Positions 1 to 8,670 of a stretch of 64,000 nucleotides of DNA are shown here, piece by piece. Location: NCBI GenBank assembly GCA_938005745.1, contig CALLMM010000037.1:1-64000 (forward strand). The letters run 5' to 3'. The notes beneath the pieces were generated by a model, which worked only from the letters and a program-made list of their open reading frames with translations, was not told the DNA's origin and searched no databases. The translations under genes and the position numbers were made by a program. Each line of letters opens with the position of its first letter. The stretch's first letter is position 1. This DNA comes from an uncultured Chthonomonadales bacterium. GTDB taxonomy: Bacteria > Armatimonadota > Chthonomonadetes > Chthonomonadales > CAJBBX01.

Positions 1-147
1 CTTCGGTCGGCTTGCGCCTCCCTCGCAAGGACAGGAGGGGGTCGGCTTGCGCCTCCCTCGCAAGGACAGGAGGGGGTCGGCTTGCGCCTCCCTCGCAAGG
101 ACAGGAGGGGGTCGGCTCCGCCTCCCGCGCAATGACAATTCGGGACG
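1..147. repeat. 35-bp tandem array of the GCTTCGG/GCAATGACA intergenic repeat
   Basis: Three near-identical 35-bp units start at positions 6, 41 and 76, and a diverged fourth begins at 111. Each unit carries GTCGGCTTGCGCCTCCCTCG followed by CAAGGACAGGAGGG. The fourth runs into CGCAATGACA and CGGGACGTTC, which are also found next to the copy at 28.35 kb. This looks like local tandem amplification of a repeat dispersed through the window. The array may extend left of the window edge. Confidence 0.85.
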
Positions 148-185
148 TTCTTCTGTTGCAGTTGCTATTTTCCACGCCCCTGCAC

Positions 186-213
186 TGTCATTGCGAGCGT
201 AGCGAGCAATCTT
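186..213 (-). repeat. Inverted copy of the dispersed GATTGCTTCGG-type repeat
   Basis: TGTCATTGCGAGCGTAGCGA followed by GCAATCTT is the reverse complement of the family core. Together with the array at 1-147 it forms a head-to-head pair, the same arrangement as at 28.35-28.48 kb. Confidence 0.75.
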
Positions 214-224
214 CCACCCTCGAT

Positions 225-258
225 AAAAAGCGAGTCCGGGATGCATCCCGGACTCGCT
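225..258 (-). terminator. Rho-independent terminator of clpC
   Basis: A perfect 30-bp palindrome (229-258, half-site AGCGAGTCCGGGAT) is followed on the minus strand by a run of five T. It lies 20 bases past the clpC stop codon and closes the leftward gene cluster. Confidence 0.85.
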
Positions 259-278
259 CACAGGCGATGCAGCGGTCT

Positions 279-2771
279 TCAGACGACTTCCGCACGCTCC
301 TCCAGAGAGGTTAAGGGATCGGGTCTGTCTCCCTTGAGGAAGACGATATCGCCATCCTTCACCTCAGCGCGGATCAGATCGCCCTCCTTGAAGTTGCCCT
401 GCAGGATCTCCTCCGCCAGCGGGTCCTCAATCATGCGCTGAACCGCCCGGCGCAGCGGACGCGCGCCGTAGTTTGGATCAAAGCCCTCTTTCGCCATCAG
501 CTCCTTGGCTTCGACGGAGACCCGCAGTTCCATGCCCTGAACGGTCAGTCGGGCATTGACCTGACCGATCATCAGGTCCACGATCTGGAGGATCTCGCCG
601 CTGGTCAGCGCGTGGAAGACGATCACCTCATCAATCCGGTTCAGGAACTCCGGACGGAAGGTCTTCTTCATCTCCTCCATGATCTTGCCCTTCATGCTCT
701 CATACGTGCGGGCATCCTCGTCCATCTTCTCTTTCGTCCGTAAGCCGATACCCGACTCGCGGTTGATCAGTCTCGCCCCGACGTTGGAGGTCATGATGAT
801 GACGGTGTTCTTGAAGTCAATCACCCGTCCCTGACTATCGGTCAGGCGTCCGTCTTCCGCCACCTGCAGCAGAATGTTGAACACCTCCGGGTGCGCCTTC
901 TCGATCTCATCCAGCAGCACCACCGAGTAGGGATTACGGCGAACCGCCTCCGTCAACTGACCGCCCTCCTCGTACCCGACATAGCCGGGAGGCGCGCCGA
1001 CCAGACGCGAGACCGCGAACCGCTCCATATACTCGGACATATCTATCCGAACCAGGTTATTCTCGTTATCGAACAGAAACTGCGCCAGAGCGCGCGCCAG
1101 TTCGGTCTTGCCTACGCCGGTCGGTCCCAAGAAGATGAAGGTTCCCATCGGTCTCTTCGGATCCTTCATGCCGGAGCGGGCGCGGCGCACGGCGCGCGCC
1201 ACCGCGACAATCGCCTCATGCTGCCCGATGATCCGCTTATGCAGCTCCTCCTCCATCCGCAGCAGCTTCATGGTCTCGGCTTCGACCAGGCGGCTGACCG
1301 GGATGCCGGTCCAGGACTGCACGATGTTGGCGACCTCGTCTTCCGTCACGACCCGCTTCATCTCTTCGCGCTTGCTCTTCCACTCCAGTTCCATCTCTTC
1401 GATGTCGGATTTCAGCTTGCGCTCGCGGTTCTGCAGTTCGTAGATCTTCTCGTACTGATTGTTGCCGGCAACCTGCTGAAGCTGCTTCTGCACGTTGGTC
1501 AGCTCGATCTTCGCCTGTCGCAGCGGGGTCGGGGGCAGAGCGTACTGCAGGCGCACCCGCGATGCCGCCTCGTCAATCAGGTCAATCGCCTTATCCGGCA
1601 GGAACCGATCGGTGATATAGCGGCTGGCAAGCCGCGACGCCGCTACCAGTGCGTCGTCCGTGATCGCCACCCGATGGTGCTGCTCGTAGCGGTCGCGCAG
1701 TCCCTTGAGGATATCAATGCACTCCTCCTCGCTCGGCTCCGCCACCTTCACCGGCTGGAAGCGTCTCTGCAGGGCGGCGTCCCGCTCAATATACTTGCGG
1801 AACTCGTCCAGCGTTGTTGCGCCGATGCACTGCAGCTCGCCCCGCGCCAGCGCCGGCTTCATGATATTGGAGGCGTCAATTGCGCCTTCGGCGGCTCCGG
1901 CTCCGACCAGCGTATGCAGCTCGTCAATGAACAGGATCACCTCGCCGGCGGCTTTGCGAACCTCCTCCATCACACGCTTCATCCGCTCCTCGAACTCGCC
2001 GCGATATTTGGTTCCCGCCACCAGTCCCGCCAGATCGAGCGCGACGATGCGCCGGTCTTTGAGGGTCTCCGGAATGTCGCCGGTGATGATACGCTGCGCC
2101 AGACCTTCGGCGATCGCCGTCTTGCCGACCCCCGGCTCGCCCAGCAGACAGGGGTTGTTCTTGGTCCGGCGCGACAGAATCTGGATGACCCGCTCGATCT
2201 CCGTATGACGTCCGACGACCGGGTCGAGCTTCTCGTTGCGCGCCAGTTCTGTCAGGTCCCGACCGAACTCGTCCAGGGTAGGCGTCCGGGAGCGATGCGA
2301 GCGGCTGCTGGAGGAGCCCTGTCCGCCGGAGGAGCTGTCGTTATCCTGCAGCGCCATCACCTCGCGGCGCGTCCGCTCCAGGTCCACGCCCAGCTTTGCC
2401 AGCACGCGGCCCGCCAGACCTTCGCCCTCCCGGATCAGACCCAGCAGCAGGTGCTCCGTCCCGATGTAGTTATTGTTCAACTGGCGCGCTTCGTCATACG
2501 CCAGATCAATCACACGTTTGGCGCGCGGAGTCAACTGCATATCCTGCCCCAGCCGACCGTCGCCCCGCGTCACCTGCCGCTCAATCTCCGAGCGGATCCT
2601 CCCCAGACTGACGCCCATACGGTCGAGGATGCGAGCAGCTACACTGTCATTCTCGCGTACCAGTCCGAGCAGCAGATGCTCCGTCGAAACATAGTTCTCC
2701 CCCAAGCGTCCCGCCTCTTCCTGGGCGAAAAAGACGACACGCCTTGCACGCTCCGTGAATCGCTGCCACAT
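279..2771 (-). CDS. clpC: ATP-dependent Clp protease ATP-binding subunit ClpC
   Basis: A 830-residue Hsp100 unfoldase that feeds substrates to ClpP. In Bacillus, ClpC recognises proteins phosphorylated on arginine by McsB, whose homologue lies directly upstream here. Visible parts are a double Clp N-domain (about 1-145), a serine-rich linker (about 145-168), a first AAA module with Walker A GEPGVGKT (211-218), a short ClpC-type middle domain with coiled-coil character, and a second AAA module with GPTGVGKT near 547. The ATG at 2771 is preferred to an in-frame start eight codons upstream because it follows GGAGGAAGG at good spacing and begins with the family-typical [11 protein letters not shown]. 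Last gene of the leftward cluster. Confidence 0.96.
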   Translation of the reverse strand: MWQRFTERARRVVFFAQEEAGRLGENYVSTEHLLLGLVRENDSVAARILDRMGVSLGRIRSEIERQVTRGDGRLGQDMQLTPRAKRVIDLAYDEARQLNNNYIGTEHLLLGLIREGEGLAGRVLAKLGVDLERTRREVMALQDNDSSSGGQGSSSSRSHRSRTPTLDEFGRDLTELARNEKLDPVVGRHTEIERVIQILSRRTKNNPCLLGEPGVGKTAIAEGLAQRIITGDIPETLKDRRIVALDLAGLVAGTKYRGEFEERMKRVMEEVRKAAGEVILFIDELHTLVGAGAAEGAIDASNIMKPALARGELQCIGATTLDEFRKYIERDAALQRRFQPVKVAEPSEEECIDILKGLRDRYEQHHRVAITDDALVAASRLASRYITDRFLPDKAIDLIDEAASRVRLQYALPPTPLRQAKIELTNVQKQLQQVAGNNQYEKIYELQNRERKLKSDIEEMELEWKSKREEMKRVVTEDEVANIVQSWTGIPVSRLVEAETMKLLRMEEELHKRIIGQHEAIVAVARAVRRARSGMKDPKRPMGTFIFLGPTGVGKTELARALAQFLFDNENNLVRIDMSEYMERFAVSRLVGAPPGYVGYEEGGQLTEAVRRNPYSVVLLDEIEKAHPEVFNILLQVAEDGRLTDSQGRVIDFKNTVIIMTSNVGARLINRESGIGLRTKEKMDEDARTYESMKGKIMEEMKKTFRPEFLNRIDEVIVFHALTSGEILQIVDLMIGQVNARLTVQGMELRVSVEAKELMAKEGFDPNYGARPLRRAVQRMIEDPLAEEILQGNFKEGDLIRAEVKDGDIVFLKGDRPDPLTSLEERAEVV

Positions 2772-2870
2772 AACCGACCTTCCTCCTCCGCGCAACCAGC
2801 GCGCTATCTGCCGTCATCCGGTGCGTGTACGGCGACACGCCAGTGACTACAACCTTCCATATTCCCCATC

Positions 2871-2903
2871 ACTTTGACATTCCGAAAAATCGAGCGTCAA
2901 AGT
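2871..2903. promoter_or_regulatory. Inverted repeat ACTTTGAC-N17-GTCAAAGT in the clpC upstream gap
   Basis: Perfect 8-bp arms at 2871-2878 and 2896-2903 lie about 100 bases upstream of clpC in the 313-bp gap before mcsB. GTCAAA is also the core of the CtsR heat-shock operator of Firmicutes, but CtsR boxes are direct repeats, so this is only a candidate operator for an unidentified regulator. I saw nothing else convincing in the gap. Confidence 0.4.
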
Positions 2904-3084
2904 TCCTGTAGATGAATAACGACTACTCTGTCGCAATGTGAGTATGAATCCGCCCTTATGTATGATAGAACGGAAAAAGAGCGAATCGCCTTACAACGCC
3001 TCTGAACGACACCGCTGCAGAAGACCGACAATAGTCTCACAACTTCTATCTGCATTGTACCACTCGAATAGGCTTTTATCGGTT

Positions 3085-4149
3085 CTACTGCATAGAGCGT
3101 ACCAGATCGCGCAGTCTCTGCCGGAGCGCCGCAGAACGTTGAATCGCCTGAAAACGCTCGGAGGCTCGTTCCGACGGACCGGAGAGCGCGGCGTCGGCTC
3201 CCGCCAGCGCCACCCACTCCGCCGTCTGCGCCAGACCTGTTTGAAGTATACCCTCTGCAATCGCCAGACGCAGTATCGAGACCAGCGGAAGAAGCCTTCG
3301 CGGAGGATTCTCCGCCTGAAAAAGCTGCTGAAGCGCGTCCTGCGCCGCCTCCGCCAGCGCGGTTCGTCCCGGCTCTGCGCCAAACGCCTGACGGCGCGCC
3401 CTGCGTTCCGCCTCCGCCAGATAGCGGGCTGCCAGCTCTACCCGCTCCGCGATCCGCTCCGGAGAGGTCCCGTAGGTAAAGGTGTTGGAGACCTGAAACA
3501 GCTCCCCAACCCCCTGCGTCCCCTCCCCGTAGAGACCGCGCACCGAACAGCCGATGCCGACCGCCGCCTCCAGCGTCGCCTCCAGCGTCTCCGAGACCGC
3601 CAGCCCCGCCAGATGCATCAGCACGCTCAGGCGCATGGCGGCTCCGGCGTTCGCCAGTGAGGCGGTGAGGTAGCCTATGCTCTCCTCTCTGGCGAACTCA
3701 AGACGCTGCGCCAGTGCGCCTTCGGCGCGATACGCCTCCTCCAGAGTAGATTCTACCTGAAGTCCGGGCAGGAGTGTCTGCAGTCGGAGGTGATCCTCCT
3801 CGTTGATCAGCAGCGAGGTGCGCGTGTCGCGGGTGATGATCAGCCAGCGGTTTGAGCCGCCCCGCAGCCAGTCCCGGCTGGCATACCGCCACTCCTGAAG
3901 CCGCGCCGACTGCTCCGGGTTCAGCGAGTCCGCCGCGATCTCGCGCGCGCCGGCGAATGCGCCTCCGGCGCGCTGCGCCGCCTCCAGCGCTCTCTCGGCG
4001 ACCTGTCTGCGCTGAAGCTCATTCGCCCGCCAGGGAAACGGGAAACCGGCGATGTTGCGCGCCAGTCGGCAGCGCGTGGAGATGACCACATCGCTCTCTG
4101 CCCCGGTCTCCTGCATCCAGAGCGGTCGCGGAAGTGTGTTCAGTGGCAT
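3085..4149 (-). CDS. mcsB: Protein-arginine kinase McsB
   Basis: A 354-residue member of the guanidino phosphotransferase superfamily. McsB phosphorylates arginine side chains and marks proteins for ClpCP degradation. Visible signatures are CRLARNIAGFPFP (27-39), the NEED loop (116-119), the GYLTASLANAGAAMR stretch and RGLYGEGT (204-211), where the family's acidic catalytic residues sit. RDLVRS near the C-terminus resembles the RDXXRA phosphoarginine-pocket motif. The start at 4149 keeps the full N-terminus aligned with the family, although no strong ribosome site precedes it. It lies between mcsA and clpC. Confidence 0.93.
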   Translation of the reverse strand: MPLNTLPRPLWMQETGAESDVVISTRCRLARNIAGFPFPWRANELQRRQVAERALEAAQRAGGAFAGAREIAADSLNPEQSARLQEWRYASRDWLRGGSNRWLIITRDTRTSLLINEEDHLRLQTLLPGLQVESTLEEAYRAEGALAQRLEFAREESIGYLTASLANAGAAMRLSVLMHLAGLAVSETLEATLEAAVGIGCSVRGLYGEGTQGVGELFQVSNTFTYGTSPERIAERVELAARYLAEAERRARRQAFGAEPGRTALAEAAQDALQQLFQAENPPRRLLPLVSILRLAIAEGILQTGLAQTAEWVALAGADAALSGPSERASERFQAIQRSAALRQRLRDLVRSMQ

Positions 4150-4203
4150 AGGGTACCAGACGGTTCGGAACAGGCATCGCCGGGGGAGGTGCGGCTGTCC
4201 GGT

Positions 4204-4557
4204 CTATTCGCTGACGCTGTTCAGAGCGGATAGCGCGGTCTTGATCGCCGGTAAAAACGCTCGATAACAGCCCGCGCAGCCCGCCAGTCCGTGCGCGGCA
4301 AACTCTGCATAGCGCAAACCGCACTCCGCGCAGCGCATATCCAGCGAGGCATGCGGCAGCGCGACGGACGCGCCGTCTGTCTGCGGACGCGCCAGCAGCA
4401 TGAAGAAACGCTCCAGATCAAAAGGCAGGCGGTAGGGCAGTTCGCGCAAAACGGCGCGCAGACAGGCGCTGCACAGCCGCGCGCCGGCGAGCGTCCCATC
4501 AGAGAGGTTGACGGCGGCAGGCTGCGTCCCGCAGCGCCCGCACATTTCAGCAGGCAT
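4204..4557 (-). CDS. mcsA: McsA-like zinc-binding activator, short form
   Basis: A 117-residue protein with four Cys pairs (CGRC, CSAC, CAEC, CAGC), the paired zinc-ribbon pattern of McsA, which activates McsB. It ends soon after the last pair. The C-terminal UVR motif of typical McsA, usually about 170-180 residues, is absent. The start at 4557 follows AAGAGGA. It lies 20 bases after ilvE and 54 bases before mcsB. Assignment rests on the cysteine pattern plus position. A generic zinc-ribbon protein is the alternative. Confidence 0.75.
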   Translation of the reverse strand: MPAEMCGRCGTQPAAVNLSDGTLAGARLCSACLRAVLRELPYRLPFDLERFFMLLARPQTDGASVALPHASLDMRCAECGLRYAEFAAHGLAGCAGCYRAFLPAIKTALSALNSVSE

Positions 4558-4577
4558 CGGTCCTCTTCATCGCTCCA

Positions 4578-5453
4578 TCAATACGTCGGACCGTCCGTGC
4601 AGGTTCGCTCACGGAAAGCAGCGATGAGGGTGCGTGTCAGTTCGCCCGGGTTCCCGGAGCCGATATCCCTGCCGTCCAGACGCACCATCGGGATCACCTC
4701 GGCGGCGGTTCCCGTCAGGAACGCCTCGTCGGCGGAATAGCAGTCGTAGAGGGTTATGACCGCCTCCCGGCAGGGGATTCCCAGATCGGCGGCGCACTCC
4801 ATGATGGTAGCGCGGGTGATGCCCGGCAGCGCGCCCTGACTGGAGGGGGGAGTGATCAGTCCGCGATTGACCACCAGAAAGAGGTTGTCGCCGGTCGCCT
4901 CAGCCACATAGCCCTCCATGTTGAGCATCAGGGCTTCTCCCGCGCCGACCCGATTCGCCTCCATCTTCGCCTGAATGTTGTTGATATACCGCCCCAGCGA
5001 CTTGATTTGCGGATCAATGCAGCAGGAGGGAGGAACGCGGGTCGAAGCGGTGATCACCTCCAGCCCACGCTCATACATCTCCTGCGGATAGAGCCGCAGC
5101 TGTTCGGTGGAGATGACGACCGTTGACGGGGAGTTCAGGTGCGAGGGATCCAGCCCCAGCCCGACGCCGCGTGAGACGGAGACGCGAATGTAGCCGCTCT
5201 CGACCTCATTGACGCGGGCGGTCTCCACCACGGCGTCATGAAACGCCTCCGGCGTCATGCCAATGTTGATCGCCAGCGCGCGCGCGGAGCGGTAGAGCCG
5301 CGTGATATGATCCTGCAGCCGGAAGATCCGCCGATGATAGACCCGGATGCCCTCAAAGACGCCGTCGCCGTACAGAAAGCCGTGATCGTAGATGCTCAGA
5401 CGAGCCTCTTCACGCGCAACCAGTTCGCCGTTGATGTAAACGCGCTGTCCCAA
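4578..5453 (-). CDS. ilvE: Branched-chain amino acid aminotransferase (class IV, PLP)
   Basis: A 291-residue fold-type IV aminotransferase that interconverts branched-chain 2-oxo acids and amino acids with glutamate. Family features are INGELVAREEARLSIYDHGF near the N-terminus, GDGVFEGIRVY, the catalytic-lysine segment IKSLGRYINN, EATGDNLF and LPGITR. Length is usual for the compact bacterial/archaeal type. It starts with TTG at 5453, behind a GAGGAG ribosome site. D-amino-acid or aminodeoxychorismate enzymes share the fold, but the VYHRRIFRLQDHITRLYRSA segment and overall pattern favour IlvE. Confidence 0.88.
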   Translation of the reverse strand: MGQRVYINGELVAREEARLSIYDHGFLYGDGVFEGIRVYHRRIFRLQDHITRLYRSARALAINIGMTPEAFHDAVVETARVNEVESGYIRVSVSRGVGLGLDPSHLNSPSTVVISTEQLRLYPQEMYERGLEVITASTRVPPSCCIDPQIKSLGRYINNIQAKMEANRVGAGEALMLNMEGYVAEATGDNLFLVVNRGLITPPSSQGALPGITRATIMECAADLGIPCREAVITLYDCYSADEAFLTGTAAEVIPMVRLDGRDIGSGNPGELTRTLIAAFRERTCTDGPTY

Positions 5454-5482
5454 TCTCTGCTCCTCGTTTTTAACCTGTGTGC

Positions 5483-5488
5483 AGTATA
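5483..5488 (-). promoter_or_regulatory. Candidate -10 element upstream of ilvE
   Basis: TATACT on the minus strand sits 30 bases before the ilvE TTG, in the 84-bp gap after proC. No good -35 is visible at 17 bp, so this is weak evidence for an internal promoter driving ilvE-mcsA-mcsB-clpC. Confidence 0.3.
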
Positions 5489-5537
5489 CCCCATTTCGAT
5501 TCGGGACGATCTTGACCGGCGGGTGACAGACCGAAGT

Positions 5538-6368
5538 CTACTGTCCAAGCTCCGCGGAGCGCAGCGCCGCCTGTTCCACCGCGTCAATCAGCGCGGCGCG
5601 AAACCCGGAGTGCTCCAGCGCCGCCAGCGCGGTGATGGTCGTTCCAGCGGGCGTGGCGACCATATCCTTCAGATGCGCCGGATGCAGCCCCGTCTCAATC
5701 ACCATCTTGGCAGCGCCCAGAACCGTCTGAGCCGCCAGCTGGTGCGCCATATCACGCGGCAGCCCCACCTTGACGCCCCCGTCCACCAGTGCCTCGATCA
5801 TCAGATAGACATAGGCGGGACCGCTGCCGGAGAGCGCGGTCACGGCGTCCATCATACGCTCTTCCAGTTGGATCGCCGTCCCGACCGCACTGAATATTTC
5901 GGTCGCGTAGGCGACATGCTGCTCGTCGGCATGACTGCCCGCGCTGAAGGCGCAGGCTCCGGCGTTGACCTGCGCGGCAGTGTTGGGCATGGCGCGAATG
6001 ACCGGGACCGGGTTCGCCAGCCCGTTCTCCAGTGTGGAGATGCGTACGCCGGCGGCGATGGAGATCAATAGCTGATTCGGCTGCAGGATCTCGCGGATCT
6101 CCTTCAACACGCCGCCCACCGTCTGCGGCTTCACCGCAAGCACCACGATGTCGGTGTACTTTGCGACCCGCGCATTGCTCTCCGTTGTCTTCACGCCGCA
6201 GCTGCCGGCGAGACTGGCAAGGTGCTGCGCATGGGGATCACTGACCAGAATGGAGCTTGCCGGAACCGTCTCCGCATGAACCAGACCGCGCGCCAGCGCG
6301 CTGCCCATCGCGCCCGCACCGATAATGCCGATGCGCTTCTCTCGTAAAAGCCGGGATGATTCGCTCAT
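5538..6368 (-). CDS. proC: Pyrroline-5-carboxylate reductase
   Basis: A 276-residue NAD(P)H-dependent enzyme for the last step of proline synthesis. The N-terminal Rossmann glycine motif (IGIIGAGAMGSALARGL) is followed by VVLAVKPQ, VIRAMPNTAAQVNAG, and the C-terminal signature region with ALSGSGPAYVYLMIEAL and ATPAGTTITALAALE. The start is the ATG at 6368, nine bases after sepF. Location next to yggS and sepF matches the conserved division-cluster neighbourhood of many bacteria. Confidence 0.95.
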   Translation of the reverse strand: MSESSRLLREKRIGIIGAGAMGSALARGLVHAETVPASSILVSDPHAQHLASLAGSCGVKTTESNARVAKYTDIVVLAVKPQTVGGVLKEIREILQPNQLLISIAAGVRISTLENGLANPVPVIRAMPNTAAQVNAGACAFSAGSHADEQHVAYATEIFSAVGTAIQLEERMMDAVTALSGSGPAYVYLMIEALVDGGVKVGLPRDMAHQLAAQTVLGAAKMVIETGLHPAHLKDMVATPAGTTITALAALEHSGFRAALIDAVEQAALRSAELGQ

Positions 6369-6377
6369 AGACGCTGC

Positions 6378-6806
6378 CTAACGCGCTGCCTTCTCGTCTG
6401 CAGGAGCCGCTTCGCCTTCGATCTCGATCTCGAAGTTCGCTGGGGCAAAGAGAAAGACGCGGTCGCCGATCCGCTCCACCGAGCCGTCGAGCGCATAGGT
6501 TACTCCGCTCAGAAAGTCCACGATACGCCCCGCCTCATGCTGCGAAGCCTGCTCCAGATTGACGATCTGCTGCTGCCCCATTTTCAAGCCGTCGGCAGCC
6601 GACCGCGCATCATGGAAGACCGTCGCATGGAAGCGCAGCGCGACATGCACCCTTCGCGCCGACTCCAGCCGCAGAGTGCGCCGGCGCGTCTCCGGAAGCG
6701 TCTCCTCGGCATCCTCCTCTTCGTCCGCTCCCCAGATTCGCTCCCGTACCCGCGTCCACCAGCCGCGAGGCTCCTCTTCCTGTTCCAATGGCTGCTGATT
6801 ACCCAT
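6378..6806 (-). CDS. sepF: Cell division protein SepF
   Basis: A 142-residue FtsZ-ring membrane anchor. An N-terminal amphipathic-like segment (about 10-25, GWWTRVRERIWG) is followed by an acidic linker. The SepF core covers about 50-130, with KMGQQQIVNLEQ, GRIVDFLSGVTYALDGSVERIGDRVFLFAP. The ATG at 6806 with AGGGAGGG upstream is chosen over a TTG one codon earlier. It sits between yggS and proC, the classic yggS-sepF order. Confidence 0.94.
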   Translation of the reverse strand: MGNQQPLEQEEEPRGWWTRVRERIWGADEEEDAEETLPETRRRTLRLESARRVHVALRFHATVFHDARSAADGLKMGQQQIVNLEQASQHEAGRIVDFLSGVTYALDGSVERIGDRVFLFAPANFEIEIEGEAAPADEKAAR

Positions 6807-6881
6807 CAAGTTCCCTCCCTTGAATATGATCCTGCTCCTTCAGATCACCGCTTACGGGACCGGTTATGCCGCCGTCCCGCA

Positions 6882-7553
6882 CTAGGAGCGCAAGCCAAAG
6901 ATCGCCGTACCGATGCGAACGTGCGTCGCTCCCTCCTCCACGGCGACCTCAAAATCGCCGCTCATGCCCATCGAAAGAACCTGACGATTTTCGACGGGAA
7001 GCTCCTCGAACAGCCGGCGAAGACGGACGAAATAGGGGCGCGCCTCCCCCGGCTCGATCACGTAGGGAGCCATCCCCATCAGTCCGCAGAGCCGGACTCC
7101 GGCGATGCCGGCTGCCTGCTCCGCCAGCGCAAGGGTCTCCTCCGGCGCGATCCCGCGTTTCGTATCGCTCGGATCGAGTTTTACCTCGATCAGAACAGAT
7201 TGTACCCTATTCCGCGCGGACGCTCGTCTGCCGATCTCCTGCGCCAGGGGAAGCGAGTCGAGGCTGTGGATCAGCGCGAACGCGCCTGCCACATATTTTG
7301 CCTTGTTGCTCTGAAGATGACCGGTGAAGTGCCAGCGGATCTCCGGTCCAAAGAGGGGAATCTTGTCGCGGGCTTCCTGGTAGTAGTTTTCGCCCAGGTC
7401 GAGAACGCCCGCCTCTACCGCCTCCCGGATGCGGGAGGGGTCCACGGTCTTGGTGATCGCGACAAGCGTGATCTCCTCGTGGGAGCGTCCCGCACGCGAG
7501 GCTGCCGCAGCGATACGCTCTCGAACTCGTGCAACGTTGTCGGCGATAGACAT
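6882..7553 (-). CDS. yggS: YggS-family pyridoxal phosphate homeostasis protein
   Basis: A 223-residue single-domain PLP-binding TIM-barrel protein (PLPBP/YggS). The PLP lysine lies in VAITKTVD, and LGENYYQEARDK, WHFTGHLQSNKAKY, GLMGMAP and LSMGMSGDFEVAVEEGATHVRIGTAIFG are family hallmarks. It buffers intracellular PLP and is not a classical catalyst. The start at 7553 has no clear Shine-Dalgarno. It is 75 bases upstream of sepF and likely cotranscribed. Confidence 0.95.
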   Translation of the reverse strand: MSIADNVARVRERIAAAASRAGRSHEEITLVAITKTVDPSRIREAVEAGVLDLGENYYQEARDKIPLFGPEIRWHFTGHLQSNKAKYVAGAFALIHSLDSLPLAQEIGRRASARNRVQSVLIEVKLDPSDTKRGIAPEETLALAEQAAGIAGVRLCGLMGMAPYVIEPGEARPYFVRLRRLFEELPVENRQVLSMGMSGDFEVAVEEGATHVRIGTAIFGLRS

Positions 7554-7599
7554 GGAGGTTGTCTGCCGTAATCAGATGATAGAACGGGCGGCGCACCGA

Positions 7600-8280
7600 T
7601 CAGGAGTTAGTTTTATGGCTCTTGGCAAGCTGCTTCAGTTCGCCGGTCTCCACATAGTAGACGCGCTCGGCGATATTGACGATGTGATCGGCGATCCGCT
7701 CCAGATACTTGCCGACAAACAGCAGATTGGCGGCGAGATAGATCACGGACGAATCGCGCTGCATCAGATCGAGCAGATAGTCGCGCTGCTGATGGAAAAG
7801 ATCGTCTACGGCGTCGTCCGCCAGCGCCACCTTCATCGCCAGATTGAGATCGCGATTCACGAAGGCAAGCATGGCGTCGCGCAGCATCTGCCGCACCAGA
7901 TCCGCCAGATGAGGCAGGTCTACCAGCGGTTTATAGAAGGAGTGGCGCGTAATCCTGCGCCCGATTTTGGCGATGTCCACCGCATAGTCGCCCATGCGTT
8001 CGATATCGGTGATGACGGTTAATGCCGTGCCGATCAGACGCAGATCACGCCCGACCGGCTGCTGGAGGGCGATCAGGCGAATACAGTCCTTCTCCACCTC
8101 CAGATTGATCTGGTCCACGCCGTCGTCAGAGCGGACGACTTCTCGTGTCAGCTCTATGTCCTGTTCAGTCAGGGCGCGCATGGCGGAGACGATCATCTCA
8201 TCCGCTGCGCTCGCCATCTCCAGCAATCGGCCGCGTAGTCTCTCTAACTCCACATCGAATTCAACACGAGTGGCGGACAT
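7600..8280 (-). CDS. phoU: Phosphate-specific transport regulator PhoU
   Basis: A 226-residue all-helical protein with two PhoU repeats. It links the Pst transporter to the PhoR/PhoB sensor and dampens phosphate uptake. The conserved metal-binding patterns DDGVDQINLEVEKDC and ALADDAVDDLFHQQRD are visible, one per half. The ATG at 8280 with GGAG eight bases upstream is preferred to a GTG three codons earlier. It is separated from the pst operon by terminator-like hairpins, so it may have its own promoter. No PhoR/PhoB gene is present in the window. Confidence 0.93.
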   Translation of the reverse strand: MSATRVEFDVELERLRGRLLEMASAADEMIVSAMRALTEQDIELTREVVRSDDGVDQINLEVEKDCIRLIALQQPVGRDLRLIGTALTVITDIERMGDYAVDIAKIGRRITRHSFYKPLVDLPHLADLVRQMLRDAMLAFVNRDLNLAMKVALADDAVDDLFHQQRDYLLDLMQRDSSVIYLAANLLFVGKYLERIADHIVNIAERVYYVETGELKQLAKSHKTNS

Positions 8281-8389
8281 ATCTTTCACTCCTGCTTCAA
8301 CCGCGGAAATCCGTCATAAATCCGTGCTACTATATTAAACGAATACTACGCAGAAAAACAGGGTTATTTCGCACTATTTTAAAAAATAC

Positions 8390-8420
8390 ACGCGCTGACG
8401 GTTCTTTTCAGCGCGTTTTA
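8390..8420 (-). terminator. Hairpin terminator after the pst operon
   Basis: Arms ACGCGCTGA (8390-8398) and TCAGCGCGT (8408-8416) enclose a nine-base loop. On the minus strand the stem is followed by GTATTTTTTAAAA. The plus strand also has a short T run, so it could work both ways. Confidence 0.7.
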
Positions 8421-8437
8421 CTTTCAAAGAACGAACA

Positions 8438-8460
8438 CTTTTCTGTCCGGGACAGAAAAG
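8438..8460. promoter_or_regulatory. 23-bp perfect palindrome between pst and phoU
   Basis: CTTTTCTGTCC and GGACAGAAAAG are perfect 11-bp arms around a single central base. This geometry suits a dimeric repressor operator better than an RNA hairpin. It lies six bases past the stop of the small TPR-like gene and about 160 bases upstream of phoU. The regulator is unknown. Confidence 0.4.
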
Positions 8461-8466
8461 ACGTGC

Positions 8467-8670
8467 TCAGTTCAGGGTCGCCAGCGTATCCCGCGCGCGC
8501 TGCGCCCATACTCCGTCCGAGACCTGCGCGAGAAAGGCTTCATACGCCTTTCGCGCATCCGCCCTCTTCCCATCCGCCAGAAGCAGCATTCCGAGAATGT
8601 AGTAGCTCTCTGGCATCTGTCGGGTGACCGCTGGTTCCCGGCGCACACTCTCTTTTTTTCGCCCCGTCAT
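8467..8670 (-). CDS. Small TPR-like protein of the pst operon
   Basis: A 67-residue predicted protein whose ATG at 8670 overlaps the pstB stop (TGATG), suggesting translational coupling. The segment PESYYILGMLLLADGKRADARKAYEAFLAQ matches a single TPR helix pair in hydrophobicity and spacing. No signal peptide or metal motif is seen. I do not recognise a named family. A role in Pst or PhoU signalling is inference from position only. Confidence 0.55.
   Translation of the reverse strand: MTGRKKESVRREPAVTRQMPESYYILGMLLLADGKRADARKAYEAFLAQVSDGVWAQRARDTLATLN

Noticed and set aside
1..110. Regular 35-bp repeats as a CRISPR array
   Set aside because: Units are contiguous with no spacers, and the sequence belongs to the dispersed palindromic family.
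891..2846. Long open frame of 651 codons on the plus strand opposite clpC
   Set aside because: It is the mirror of clpC in a high-GC gene; the predicted protein has no recognisable domain and no ribosome site.
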